The position numbers and the translations under genes are program-made. 64,000 bases of DNA from positions 4,712,001-4,776,000 of the forward strand of contig NC_091880.1 in NCBI RefSeq assembly GCF_019399895.1. Reading direction: 5' to 3'. The notes below the pieces were generated by a model. The model worked only from the letters and a program-made list of their open reading frames with translations, did no database searches and was not told the origin of the DNA. Of the stretch, positions 10,505 to 21,366 are shown one piece after another. This DNA comes from Cardiocondyla obscurior. Its lineage: Eukaryota > Arthropoda > Insecta > Hymenoptera > Formicidae. Each line of letters opens with the position of its first letter. Within the stretch, counting starts at the first letter, position 1.

Positions 10505-11560
10505 ATGAAAGTGTCCTTCTTTTATTTCTCACGAACAAAAACGGAAGAACAAAGGATGCCTTTCCAGCATTCCCCAGCAACGCCCGGACGAGCGGACGAT
10601 CAAGATGCTGCAACCACAGCTGGATCAAGCGGTGGAAACAACCAAAATTTCAGAGAAACCGGAACAACGGCTGGAAACAATAGACCATCCGAAACAAATG
10701 TTCCTGTGGCGCAGGAAATCAACGCATTCAAGGCAATCAAATTGCCACAGCCCTTTTGGCGAGACAATTCAGAACGCTACTTTACTATGGCGGAAAAGAC
10801 TTTCGCGCTACATCGGATCACCGCAGACGAAACCAAATATAGATACATAGTTATCCACCTGGACGCCGACCTCTTAGGCATCGTCGGTGACATTATCGAC
10901 ACACCACCACCCAACGGAAAATATGACGCTCTCAAACGTCGTATCATCGACAGCCTGTTGGACTCCCAAGAAACTAAGATGCGACGACTCCTACGAGGAC
11001 TGGCATTGGGAATCGATAAACCATCGGTGTACCTACAGCGGCTGAAGAACCTAGCAGCGGGAAAATGCAACGAACATGTACTCCGCTCACTATTCATGGA
11101 ACAAATGTCGGAAAACATCAGAGGTATCCTCGCTGTCAACCCAGTGGACGACTTATCAACTCTCGCTACTCAAGCAGACCGCATTCTCGAGGTAATGCGC
11201 CCACAACTCGCTGGCATAGGAGATACCACATCAGGTACGAATTCATTAACCGGTAACGTACCAACTAACGTTCGAACAGACAACGGTGGACGTTTATTAA
11301 CCAAAATCGGCGAATTACGCGCGACAATCGAATCATTGACACGTAACTTCGGGCGCTCGTTCACCTCCAAAAAATGGAACCGAAGCCGTAGCCAAAGCAG
11401 AAATCGCGAAAATTTTAGAAAACGCTCACCGAGTTCAAAAGATAGGAAAAATATACCCGCGTATTGTTATTATCATTCTAAATTCGGAGCAAACGCCTAT
11501 CGGTGCAAACAGCCATGTTCATGGAAACCAGTTCCGAGTAATAAAAATCAGGAAAACTAA
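10505..11560 (+). CDS. gag: Gag of element A
   Basis: A 351-residue frame, intact from ATG 10505 (a second ATG at 10556 is possible) to TAA 11558-11560. The N-terminal third is Gly/Thr/Asn-rich and looks disordered. The middle (about 85-240) is the capsid-like helical part. The C-terminal part is Arg/Ser-rich and ends with CYYHSKFGANAYRCKQPC, a CHCC-type box in place of the usual CCHC zinc knuckle, as reported for CsRn1-clade elements. Pol begins 80 bases later in another frame, so pol would need frameshifting or a separate start. Gag packages element RNA into virus-like particles. Confidence 0.85.
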   Translation: MKVSFFYFSRTKTEEQRMPFQHSPATPGRADDQDAATTAGSSGGNNQNFRETGTTAGNNRPSETNVPVAQEINAFKAIKLPQPFWRDNSERYFTMAEKTFALHRITADETKYRYIVIHLDADLLGIVGDIIDTPPPNGKYDALKRRIIDSLLDSQETKMRRLLRGLALGIDKPSVYLQRLKNLAAGKCNEHVLRSLFMEQMSENIRGILAVNPVDDLSTLATQADRILEVMRPQLAGIGDTTSGTNSLTGNVPTNVRTDNGGRLLTKIGELRATIESLTRNFGRSFTSKKWNRSRSQSRNRENFRKRSPSSKDRKNIPAYCYYHSKFGANAYRCKQPCSWKPVPSNKNQEN

Positions 11561-13261
11561 TAACGCCGGCATGCGTCGCATCAACAGCCAGTGAAACAAA
11601 GCGCGCAGAACGACTCATTGTCGCTGATAAAAAAACAGGCGTGCGTTTTTTAGTAGATACCGGAGCTGACGTATCAGTTATTCCAAGACCCCATGATGCG
11701 AATCTTATCGCATCCGAACGCTCACTGCACGCAGCAAACGGCACAATTATAAAGACATATGGGGAAAAAAAAATTAAACTTAATTTCGGTTTAAGACGCG
11801 ATTTTATTTGGCCATTCGTCATTGCAGACGTTAATCAACCTATTCTAGGAAACGATTTCCTACATGAATACAACTTATTACCCGATCTGCGAGGAAAAAG
11901 ATTATTAGATGCTAATACCCGTTTAGCCACCCTAGGCCACGTAGTTACTATAAGCTTAGCACATATTAGTACTATAAGCACAGATAATGAATACCGAGAT
12001 GTCTTACGAAGGCATATCAAGGTAACACTTCCAAGCAGATTCTCAGAACCACGTCATCCTGTACGACACCACATTACCACAAAGGGACCTCCTTGCACAG
12101 ATAAGGCACGACGACTCCCTCCTGAGAAATTGCGTTATGCCAAACAAGAAATCGATAACTGGATCCGCGACGGAATCCTAAGTCCATCCGATAGTCCATA
12201 TACAAGCGCCATGCTCCTACGAAAAAAGAAAGACTGTTCATGGAGAATATGCGGAAATTATAGACAATTAAATAAAATAACACTTCCCGACAAATATCCT
12301 ATTCCGAATCTCTGAGACTTTGCGCATCAATTACACGGGAAAACGGTCTTCACGACATTTGATCTGGAACGGGCGTACTTCAACATTCCAATGGAACCTG
12401 AAGACAGAAAGAAGACAGCATTAATAACACCATTCGGTTTATTTGAATTTAACGTAATGTCTTTTGGTCTTACCAATGCAGCTCAAACGTTCCAAAGATT
12501 CATGGACAATGTATTACGGGGACTGGTTTTTTGTTTTTGTTATTTAGATGACATACTCATCGCCTCTGAAACAAAAGAAGAACATAAGAAACATTTAGAT
12601 ATTATACTTACCCGCTTAGAAGACCACGGAATTAAAATAAAACTAACCAAATGCAACTTTGGCAAAAAGAAAGTGAAATACTTAGGACATCGCGTTACGA
12701 CCCAAGGTACCGAGCCACTTAAACACCGTGTGCAAGCAATTTTAAACTATCCTAAGCCAAAAGACATTTCACAGCTTCGAAGATTTCTTGGAATCATAAA
12801 TTTTTACAGACCTTCCTTACCACACGCTGCCAGTGTTCAAGCACCTCTTCACCAACTCCTCATTGAGGCTAAGAAAAAAAATAAGAGACCAATCAAATAG
12901 ACTACAGCAACGGAAGAAGCATTCACTCGATTCAGGGACCTGTTAGCAACAGCTACAACACTAGCTCACCCAGCTAAAAATTCAAAAATCCTCCTTATCA
13001 CCGATGCATCAGACATCGCCATGGGAGCAGCACTGGAACAAACAAATCAAGAACAACGTCAACCATTAGGATTCTTTTCAAAAAAACTGACTGACACTCA
13101 AACGAGATACAGCGCATATGATCGAAAGCTACTAGCAGTTTACAATGCTGTACATTATTTCAAACATATGCTCGAGGGTAGAGAAATAACAATATACACG
13201 GACCACAGGCCACTCGCTTACGCCTTCAACCAGAAGCCAACTAAAGCTACTCCTCGACAAC

Positions 13262-14065
13262 TGTTGCGGCATTATCACAGCCCTGGCAATATTCAAAATT
13301 CCTGGCAGCAGAGAAGAGACTGATAACGCGCGATTGGTCGCGCATCCCCACCCTATCTTCTTCTTGTTCCTGCAAGTTCGTTGCTAACGGGCTTTATTAC
13401 TGCTGTTGAGTATCATAGAGCATCCACGTGCATATCTAGAGAAAACTGGCAATCAGATAGCGGAGATTAGTAATTACAGCTAATTGTTATAAGAATCGTC
13501 TACGAGAGTACGACTGCTTAAAAAGGGAACAGCCTATTCGATAAGAAAGGCCATAAGGCCATCGAAAACACGATTTACATCCATAATACAGGTAATCTCG
13601 AGCCATATCATATCGGTTAACAACGCATCTAATGCGAAGAATTTTTAATCAAAAAGCTTCTTAGCTCTAAACTTCGAGCAAAACAATAATCAAGCTCTTA
13701 ACAACGGGCTATCTAATAAAATAACTAAGTTCTTAACATCGAACTATCAAATCAAACAATAACTAAGCTCTTAACATCGGGCTATCAATTAATCAAAGCA
13801 TCAAAGCTCTCGACATCGAGCATATAATTCATAAAATCAGGTATAAACAGATACCTGACATTCTTTTCTTTCACACTCTTTATTTTCAGGTTAACTGTGC
13901 TGTTTTAGTTTATTTTTTAGTTTAACATGCTGAGGAACTCAGATTCTTTATGTTTGATTATAATTTTAATGATAATATATCATGCTATATTTTATTGACA
14001 ATAAAACGAGAATCTTAAATGTAATATAGTTCATTCTGTTATTATTAACTCTACCAGCCTAAACA
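13262..14065. mobile_element. Solo LTR (804 bp) in RNase H of element A, 5-bp TSD ACAAC; BEL/Pao type likely
   Basis: Starts TGTTGCGGC and ends GCCTAAACA. ACAAC is at 13257-13261 and 14066-14070. A 5-bp duplication and a TGTTGC start favour BEL/Pao over Gypsy. Its middle (about 13650-13850) holds a degenerate repeat of about 50 bp built on aagctcttaacatcgggcta. An AATAAA lies near 14001. Confidence 0.85.
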
Positions 14066-14782
14066 ACAACGAAGACATCTTGATTTTATAGGCCAATTTA
14101 CAACTGACATACGTCACATATCAGGCCTTGAAAATAATGTAGCTGACGCACTATCGCGAGTCCATAACATCACTTTGCCAATCATCGTCTCAGCTGAGAA
14201 AATAGCAGAAGCTCAACAAAATGATCAAGAACTTCAAAATCTTTTACAAACACCAGGAAAACTTCAACTCAAACAGCTACGACTAGACGGCACTGAAACA
14301 AAAATATATTGTGATATTTCAACAGACAACATCAGGCTTTACATTCCTAAAGTATTAAGAAAATGAATTTTTGACGTCGTTCACAACACAGCTCACTCCA
14401 GTGGAAAAACAACACGAAAAGCAATAGCTTCTAAATTCATCTGGCCGAACATGAACAAAGATATTTCTGAACGGTCTCGTACATGTTTGCAGTGCCAACG
14501 GTCAAAAATCAGTCGACATGTCAAAAGACGACCAGAACACATTCAAGTTCCTGAAGAACGATTCGCACACATCCATCTCAACATAGTCGGCCCTCTTCCA
14601 CCATCACAAGGTTACCGTTACTGTCTCACGATGATAGACAGGTTTACCCGATGGCCAGAAGCAACACCCATTCCGGATACATCAGCGGGCACAATAGTCA
14701 ACGCCTTCTTCGCAACTTAAATTGCACGCTTCGGATCACCAACTATAATTACCACCGACAAAGGATCTCAATTTGAAGCTCA

Positions 14783-15218
14783 TGTTATATCCCGAGCCCT
14801 TGGCAACAGAGGCTCGGGAATAACAATGGAATGTCGCACGCGCGCGACCGTTTAGCTGGATCGGCAGAATACCGCCGATCAAAGTAACCCGGCATTTCCG
14901 GCCGGGACGCGACGTTCGAGGACAATCGCGGTTGCCACCCGCGATTCTGCTGATTGCTATGAATTTTGGCATGGCAACAGTAGGAGATATATAGGGGCAG
15001 CCGCGGCCCGGACGGGCAGTCGTAATTAAGATTCGCGCGTATAAATTATAATCAAGTGATAAGTGCGTGTGGCCACCTGTAATCCGCAAGGAAAAGGAAA
15101 AATAAAAGAAATAGATCAACTTAATAAAGGAGCGACTTTATTTCCTGGTACCCTCTCTGGCCCAGCTTAGATACATTTCTCCGAAGAACGAACTTCACGG
15201 CACCTTCCCGGTGCAACA
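14783..15218 (+). mobile_element. Solo LTR (436 bp) in integrase of element A, TSD CTCA
   Basis: Starts TGTTATATCCCGAGCCC and ends CCGGTGCAACA. CTCA is at 14779-14782 and 15219-15222. It opens with a hairpin: CCCGAGCC pairs with GGCTCGGG at about 14811. A diverged copy of this LTR lies on the minus strand at 58309-58841. Confidence 0.9.
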
Positions 15219-15912
15219 CTCAACTATTTAAATCTCTCACTAAATTAATAAGCTGCAAAACACAACATACAACAGCTTACCATCCCCAATCCAATGGAGC
15301 AATCAAACGTTGGCACAGATCACTCAAAACAGCCATCAAATGCCAGGAAACCAACGACTGGGTCAAAGTCTTACCAATAGTTATGCTAGGTCTCAAAAAC
15401 GCACTCAAAGAAGACATCGGAACATCCGCCGCCGAACTTCTTTACGGAACACAACTACGAATCCCCGGCGAATACTTCAATTAAGAGGAACTATCTCAAG
15501 AACCATTTCCATTTTTGGAAAAATTAAGAGAAGCCGTGAGGGAAATTCGATCAAGTCAGACAGCTTACCACAACAAGCCACAAACATTCATTCACAAGAA
15601 GCTGCACTCCTGCACCCATGTTTTCGTTCGTGTGGACAGCGTTCGCAAACCCTTTGATCAGCCTTATAAAGGACCCTTTACTGTACTCGAAAGACCGAGT
15701 GATTTTTGTTTCAGAATAGACATCCGAGGACGCCCAACGGGTATTTCCATCGACCGACTTAAACCAGCATTCCTGGAAACAACAGCTAATCAGAGACCTC
15801 CAGCCACATACACATATGCAACTAGTACAGGCGCGGGAACCTCCGTTAATCCAATCCAGCTGCCGTCAACGAGGACCCGCAAAATTCATTTCGCGCCCTG
15901 ACTCAGGCGCTC

Positions 15913-15924
15913 GGAGGGGAATAT
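15913..15924 (+). promoter_or_regulatory. Polypurine tract of element A
   Basis: GGAGGGGAATAT lies immediately before the 3' LTR, where plus-strand synthesis is primed. Confidence 0.75.
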
Positions 15925-16549
15925 TGTAGCGACTCACCTCTTCCTATTGGAGAACGGCAACTACCAATCACCGACGACAGCCAACATCTTCACACGAATA
16001 GTACATTTAAATAATAAGATATCGGTTACACATTTAATTACGAATCATACAACGCACAATTAACCAGTCGTCACTTAGCATTGTCCGGGCACACACGTAT
16101 ATACAGGGTGTCCCAGACATAACGAAGGATAGATATTGATTGAGACAAGTAGAAAAGTAAACCGTTATTGAGAAAAATTAAAATGTATAAATTGTATAGG
16201 CGTAAGAGCGACAAGGAAGCTGCGCGTGAATGAGCGCGACAGGCGACGGCGCCATTTCTAGCCATTCGCCTGTCGCGCTCACTCACGCGCAGCTTCCTTG
16301 TCGCTCTTACGCCTATACAATTTATACATTTTAATTTTTTTCTCAATAACGGTTGAGAATTTTGCAAAATGGTACGGGACTTTTCTACTTGTCTCAATCA
16401 ATTCTATCTATCCTTCCTGTATCCTTCGTTATGTCTGGGACACCCTGTATATATTCATTGTATTAAATATATTAAATATATTATATATCCATTAAAATTG
16501 TAAACGGCCGTAATCATTTGTGGGACCTATAACTACACCAGCTCCTACA
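15925..16549 (+). repeat. 3' LTR of element A, carrying a MITE
   Basis: Starts TGTAGCGACTC and ends GCTCCTACA. It equals the 5' LTR with a 344-bp MITE plus TA duplication inserted in the ATATAT run. Confidence 0.9.
16104..16447. mobile_element. Foldback MITE, termini CAGGGTGTCCCAGAC, TA target
   Basis: Starts CAGGGTGTCCCAGACATAAC and ends in its complement. Flanking TA is at 16102-16103 and 16448-16449. The 5' LTR gives the empty site. The arms form a near-complete hairpin around CGACAGGCGACGG. TA duplications point to Tc1/mariner-type mobilisation. The same termini occur at 38693-39186 and at the right end of 60574-60933. Confidence 0.9.
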
Positions 16550-17083
16550 ACAGGAGCAACAGTAACAGCCTCTGGCGGCCGATCGTGAAGCACGAAATTG
16601 TATTTTCCATTTTGCGACCAAAATACTGACTAAATATTAAAAAATAAATGACATTCGTAATTAGGAAAATTAATTACAGGGTGCTACAGAGCAATTCTTT
16701 TAGATTTAAGTCAAAATAAATTTTTTATGAAGGTGGAGATAGGTGCATCTAGTGGAGAGCACAGGTGCAATCAGCCGCAAGCAGTAATTAATTTATTATA
16801 AATTTTTGACGGCTTAAATGCAAAATCCGGCTCTGTAGAATAACATTGCGTATATATTGAAACCGAAATTACAATAAAACATTATTTACTAGAGGCAGAA
16901 AATGGAAAATACGAATGGTGCTAAAGTGCACCTCGTGTGGCGCATTTACGGAGACGTATTTCCGAATAGTTAGACAAGGACAGATAATGTATGATAACTT
17001 ATGATAATTTAATTTATGATAGTTTATTGTGATAATTAAAAATAAATATATAATTTAACGATTATACATATATTTTTTAGTTT
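16550..17083. other. No gene seen
   Basis: AT-rich sequence between element A and a small minus-strand gene. It contains acagggtgctacagagc near 16676, which resembles a terminal-repeat start, but I found no partner. Confidence 0.3.
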
Positions 17084-17337
17084 TTATTTATTTCGATTAA
17101 TACATATAAATATTAATATTTTGTATACGTTCTGCCGTCCTCTACGTCCTCTATATCCTTCTCGTCCTCTTCGTGATGGTGTTTGTATCGGTACCGGTGC
17201 CGGTGCCGGTGCCGGTGACGGTGATGGTGGCGGGAAAGACGGCAGTGGTAACGGAATCGCTGAAAAAAAAAATAAAATATGTATTTATATGTAACAAAAA
17301 TATAGAGGTTATACTTACCTCTCCACTCTTCCGCCAT
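17084..17337 (-). CDS. Small spliced Pro-rich/RGR-rich protein, two exons
   Basis: On the minus strand an ATG at 17337 begins a 19-nt coding exon ending at the donor GAG|GTAAGT (17319|17318). An 8-plus T run and CAG give an acceptor before 17259. The joined frame runs to TAA at 17086-17084, about 65 residues. It has a proline-rich half with S-P and A-P repeats, then an Arg/Gly half (GRRGRQNV-like), then a hydrophobic tail. AATAAA overlaps the stop. The start lies about 1 kb from the Mutator-like copy 2 ATG and in divergent orientation. It could be an accessory gene of that element or chance. I do not recognise it. Confidence 0.35.
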
Positions 17338-17549
17338 TTTACTTTTAATGAAGGGGGTGGAGCCCAAGCGGAAGTGTCACTGATATCGCGAAAATAATAA
17401 AGGCGCGTAACCAATGACAACTGATATAGGCGGGATTTAGCAGAATATCATTGCATGTGTATCATCTCAATCCTGCATTGGCAGTGTTACATTGTGTGTC
17501 AGAAAAAGTGTAAATTTGCGTTTATTTCATGTTTGTATTGGCATAAACG

Positions 17550-18374
17550 TGTAACGAGGAAGGCGCCTACCTCGTTCCGGCGAACGTCGACCGGCCTGCC
17601 GGACCGAACATCGCGGTGCGCCCCGACCCTATTTAAACGCCTCAAATGTTAACGCGCAGCGCGCCGTTATAAACGAGCGTACCGCCGTCCCGCGTCGCTC
17701 GAAAATTAATAATAATAACGTCCGCGACGCCAACCCCCGGGAACCCGAACATCCCGGACCACGCAAAATATCGTATAAAAAGGCCGGATCCAGAGCGATC
17801 CGGACCAGTCTACCGATCTACCGAGCTCCGTACCGAGTCTCCGCTCAGTAGCCATCCAGACGAAAAACCTTAGGCGTCGCTAAGCACAGGGGTCGAGCGT
17901 TCTCGACCTCTGCCAAGGATTCTTGGCCGCGACATCGCCTCCTTCCCCACGAGTTCCGGGACCGACTGTCACAATGGATAAAGCGGGGTGAAGCGTGCTT
18001 CGTCTCTGCTGAGCGTTCCCAGTGATTGCCCCCGCACTCCCGCTCCCGAAAAACCGCGTTCCTTATTAGGGGCCCCGTATTAAAATACCGCGATTAGACT
18101 CACGCGACTTTTACCGTACCGACGAAAGTCTGTTGTCATCACTCGTGCGACAAGTGCCGCGTCGTAATACACCTGTATCTAGACCGTGTAAATAGCCGTG
18201 TAAATATAGAATCGTCAATAAATGTAAATAGCCAAACACGAGACTACAATTGCTTTTCACTCTTTCCCGTGGACACCCCGGCCGGGCCTGGTACACGCGA
18301 CGACTCACCGATCGCCGCGGCGGGTCGCTTGACCGTGTCCAGCCACACGGAGGAGAGCAAGGGAGGGTGTTACA
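17550..18374 (+). mobile_element. Solo LTR (825 bp) just upstream of Mutator-like copy 2, TSD AACG
   Basis: Starts TGTAACGAGGAAGGCGCC and ends GGAGGGTGTTACA. AACG is at 17546-17549 and 18375-18378. It is GC-rich, with TATAAAAAGG-like promoter sequence near 17773 and AATAAA near 18218. The same LTR start appears at 63973 at the window edge. Confidence 0.9.
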
Positions 18375-18393
18375 AACGGGATATTATCTCAAA

Positions 18394-21366
18394 ATGCCGA
18401 AGATAATGAAGAAGAAGTGTGTAATGGCGAAACAAGCGTCTTTTTCACGGAGAATCCGCCCGGTTCGTCAGGAAAAAATATGTAAGAACAAAGAGGAAGA
18501 AAAGATCGAGAATTCTGGAGATGGATCTGAATGCTCGGTGTTAGATATTCCAAGTACGTCGCATATATTGCACGTATGTGAAAATGATCGAAACGTTGAT
18601 AATGATATATTGACATTGCAATCATTATCTGTTAATACGTGCGAACTGACACATGACAACCAAATAGGAAATGTCACTGATATATTTAGTGATGATTCCG
18701 TTGGGTCTGTGACAGATGTTCGCGAGTATTGTATAAATAACATATTTGATGTAGAAATCAAGTCAAATTTAGATGGTAACAAAATGCAAATTGATGATAA
18801 TGCAATGTCATTAGAATCAGTTTCTAACGTTTCCTCCGAAAGTTTTAATAACGCGAGCCAGGAGAATAATATAGAAAATGTAGAAAACGTTGAAAATTTA
18901 GGAAACGTTTTAAATGTAGAAAACGTAGAAAATGTAGAAAACGTTGGCAATATTGAAAATGTCGAAAATATTGCTTTGTGTATAGATGCGAACATCAACG
19001 TTGATCGTTTGTGTTCTATAGAGATTGATGGACGATGCATCGTTGATTTTGGGCATGTTTTTGCTGAATTGCAGAAACTATCTCGCCACTGGCTCAACGA
19101 ATGTCGTTTCACTGATCTTTGTATAATAAAAATGAAGCGTTACGGTCTCAAATTCCAATTTTTTGTTAAATGTCGAAAGTGTCACTTCATGGATAGTTTC
19201 TGGAGTGAACCGACAGACGACAAAATATTGGACGTCAATAAAGGTGCCGTATACGGTACCATTTTGACAGGGACTGATCACACGCAGCTTGAAGAGCTTC
19301 TTGCTGCTGTGGATGTTCCATGTATGAATAACAAAACCTATATTAAATATCATGAGGAAATTTTAGAAGCCTTCGCAATTGCCGTCGACGAAGAAATGCG
19401 TGTAGCAGGTTTAAAGGAAAAACGATTGGCAATTGAAAGAAGAGATGTACTAAATGACATTCCGCACATACCCGTAGTAACAAACGGCTCCTGGATGAAG
19501 AGATCCTACCGCAGTGGTATTTATGATTCTCCATCCGGAGCTGCGGTTATTATGGGATATTATACGGGAAAAATATTATTTGTAGGCATTCGAAACAAAT
19601 ATTGCGTTATTTGTGCTAGAGCTGCCAAAATTAATACAGCAGCAAAGCAACACAGATGTTTTAAAAACTGGGGGCAAAATCAGAGCTCCACTAGTATGAA
19701 AAACGACATAATCCTCGAAGGCTTTCGAAATAGCATGGAAATGCATGGACTTATTTATAGTAAATATATTGGTGATGGCAACAGTAATGTATTAAAAAAA
19801 TTAAGAAATTTTCCACCGTATCCAGACACTGTTGTGCAGAAGATTGAATGCACGAATCATATTCTGCGCAATCTGTGTAATAAGATACGTGAAGCAGGAA
19901 GCACCGGTAGTAAAAATATCGCAAAACTGAAAAAAGTAGTTACGAATAGCGTTATGAAAATTCGTAACGCTGTTGTAAAAGCTGTTATGTTTCGTCGTAA
20001 TAATGAGGGATCACGACAGCATAAACTCTCAGGATTAATAAAAGATTTACAAAATATACCCAGCCATGTATTTGGTAAGCATAAAGATTGTCTTTCGTTA
20101 CAATATTTCTGTACGGGAGAAAGAACAGAAGGTGAGGAAAATCTTATACCTCAATTACAAAAGACTGGGTTACTTTCGAAAATTGAAATTGCAATGAAAC
20201 GTATAATCAAAAACGCTGATAGTTTATTATATCAGTTTACTAGTAATTCCGTGGAAAATTGCAATGAAATTATTAGTAAACTTATTGGTGGAAAACGTAT
20301 TCATTTTGCACGAAAAGGTTCTTACGAAAGTCGCGTTAAAATATCAGCAATACAGTTTAATACTTCGCAAGCTGTGAGCGCGGTTTGTAATGTAATGGGT
20401 ACAGAACCACCCACTCAAGCTAAAGTAGTTGAACAAAAACTTATTGTTAAAAAAAAAAATAATCAGCAACGTGTGCAAGCAGTTAAAGAGTTAGGTGTTT
20501 CTGTTCGTACATCTAAACATTATACTAATACATGTTCAACAGATAAAAATTATGGTCCTGATGTGGAACGACTAGACATAGATAATGAGATGTACGAACA
20601 ATTAAAACGTAGTCATAACGAAATGTTAATAGAACAGCAACGCGAACGTGAGGTATTAGAATGTGCCACACGGGGTCAGCATGAAAATTCGGAGTGGCAC
20701 ATAGTACGGCGAAATTTTCTTACTGCATCAAACTTTGGAAAAGTTTGTAGCAGAAGAGAGACCACTTCGTGCAAAAATCTCGTTAAAGCAATTCTTTATC
20801 CTCCTCAATTAACCAATGCGGCTATTGAGTGGAGTAAAGAAAAAGAGATGATTGCACGAAAGCAATTGCAAACGGAGCTAGGAGTAGACATTACTGAATG
20901 CGGAATGTTTATAGATAAAGATATTCCGTATCTTGCGGCATCGCCTGACGGCATTATTAGAGACGATACCGTTGTAGAAATTAAATGTCCATATACGGCA
21001 CGGAAAATGTTTTCCTCCGATGCAATTTTAAACAAAGTTTCAAATATAGATAAAATCTTTGATAAAATTGATGAAAATAAAATGAATGAAAGACATGCTT
21101 ACTACTTCCAGATACAGCGTCAACTCTACATAACGCAAAGAGACTGTTGCATCTTTGCTGTGTGGACACTCCATGGATTGAAGTACACGTTTGTCGAGCG
21201 TGATGACATTTTTTGGGAAACCAAAATGTTGCCACAGCTTACAAGATTTTACGAAGACTGTTTGGTTCCTGAAATAGTAGACAGTAGAACGGCAAGAAAT
21301 ATGCCAATTCGGAAACCGCAGTACATTATCGAAGCACAACAGAAAGCAACTCAGAAAAAGAAATAA
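18394..21366 (+). CDS. Mutator-like transposase with YqaJ nuclease domain, copy 2
   Basis: Intact frame of 990 residues from ATG 18394, chosen because the frame upstream runs into the LTR. The N-terminus is Lys/Arg-rich, then acidic, with a run of E-N-V repeats (about 18870-18970). The transposase core parallels copy 1: RSSTSM/QSSTSM, GDGNS, and VENCNE for the acidic residue. The first catalytic Asp is Asn here: TNGSW at 19480-19491 against ADGSW in copy 1. The YqaJ-like domain keeps TASNFG, SPDG, VEIKCP and the FQIQRQL region. The protein ends soon after the shared MPIRKPQYIIEAQQ block, so there is no Ulp1 domain. DDE enzymes need that Asp, so strand transfer is probably lost although the frame is open. 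Copies 1 and 2 are clearly diverged family members. Confidence 0.85.
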   Translation: MPKIMKKKCVMAKQASFSRRIRPVRQEKICKNKEEEKIENSGDGSECSVLDIPSTSHILHVCENDRNVDNDILTLQSLSVNTCELTHDNQIGNVTDIFSDDSVGSVTDVREYCINNIFDVEIKSNLDGNKMQIDDNAMSLESVSNVSSESFNNASQENNIENVENVENLGNVLNVENVENVENVGNIENVENIALCIDANINVDRLCSIEIDGRCIVDFGHVFAELQKLSRHWLNECRFTDLCIIKMKRYGLKFQFFVKCRKCHFMDSFWSEPTDDKILDVNKGAVYGTILTGTDHTQLEELLAAVDVPCMNNKTYIKYHEEILEAFAIAVDEEMRVAGLKEKRLAIERRDVLNDIPHIPVVTNGSWMKRSYRSGIYDSPSGAAVIMGYYTGKILFVGIRNKYCVICARAAKINTAAKQHRCFKNWGQNQSSTSMKNDIILEGFRNSMEMHGLIYSKYIGDGNSNVLKKLRNFPPYPDTVVQKIECTNHILRNLCNKIREAGSTGSKNIAKLKKVVTNSVMKIRNAVVKAVMFRRNNEGSRQHKLSGLIKDLQNIPSHVFGKHKDCLSLQYFCTGERTEGEENLIPQLQKTGLLSKIEIAMKRIIKNADSLLYQFTSNSVENCNEIISKLIGGKRIHFARKGSYESRVKISAIQFNTSQAVSAVCNVMGTEPPTQAKVVEQKLIVKKKNNQQRVQAVKELGVSVRTSKHYTNTCSTDKNYGPDVERLDIDNEMYEQLKRSHNEMLIEQQREREVLECATRGQHENSEWHIVRRNFLTASNFGKVCSRRETTSCKNLVKAILYPPQLTNAAIEWSKEKEMIARKQLQTELGVDITECGMFIDKDIPYLAASPDGIIRDDTVVEIKCPYTARKMFSSDAILNKVSNIDKIFDKIDENKMNERHAYYFQIQRQLYITQRDCCIFAVWTLHGLKYTFVERDDIFWETKMLPQLTRFYEDCLVPEIVDSRTARNMPIRKPQYIIEAQQKATQKKK

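Larger units (their letters stand above)
11641..15901 (+). pseudogene. pol: Pol of element A, broken by stops and two solo LTRs
   Basis: Protease has LVDTGADVSVIP near 11645-11680. Reverse transcriptase runs to about 12850 with CYLDDILIA (12535-12560). RNase H has TDHRPLAY near 13197. Integrase has a zinc region CLQCQRSK (14485), a first acidic residue replaced in HLNIVGPL, and the C-terminal DNA-binding part near 15620-15770. In-frame stops occur at 12313 (TGA), 12898 (TAG), 14364 (TGA), 14718 (TAA) and 15482 (TAA). The frame is also cut by LTRs at 13262-14065 and 14783-15218, and in both cases resumes in frame once the insert and one duplication are ignored. It is non-functional. Confidence 0.85.
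10162..16549 (+). mobile_element. Gypsy LTR retrotransposon A (CsRn1/Kabuki-like), TSD ACAG
   Basis: Full-length element with LTRs at 10162-10440 and 15925-16549, the latter enlarged by a MITE. The flanking duplication ACAG is at 10158-10161 and 16550-16553. Internal order is primer site, gag, protease, reverse transcriptase, RNase H, integrase, polypurine tract; no env. The primer site complements the 3' end of tRNA-Trp, and gag ends in a CHCC-type Cys/His box. Both traits are known for the CsRn1 clade of Ty3/Gypsy. It is dead: pol has several stops and two solo LTR insertions. Confidence 0.9.

Noticed and set aside
17173..17397. Plus-strand Val/Pro-rich frame
   Set aside because: Antisense of the Pro-rich exon, and it crosses its predicted intron.
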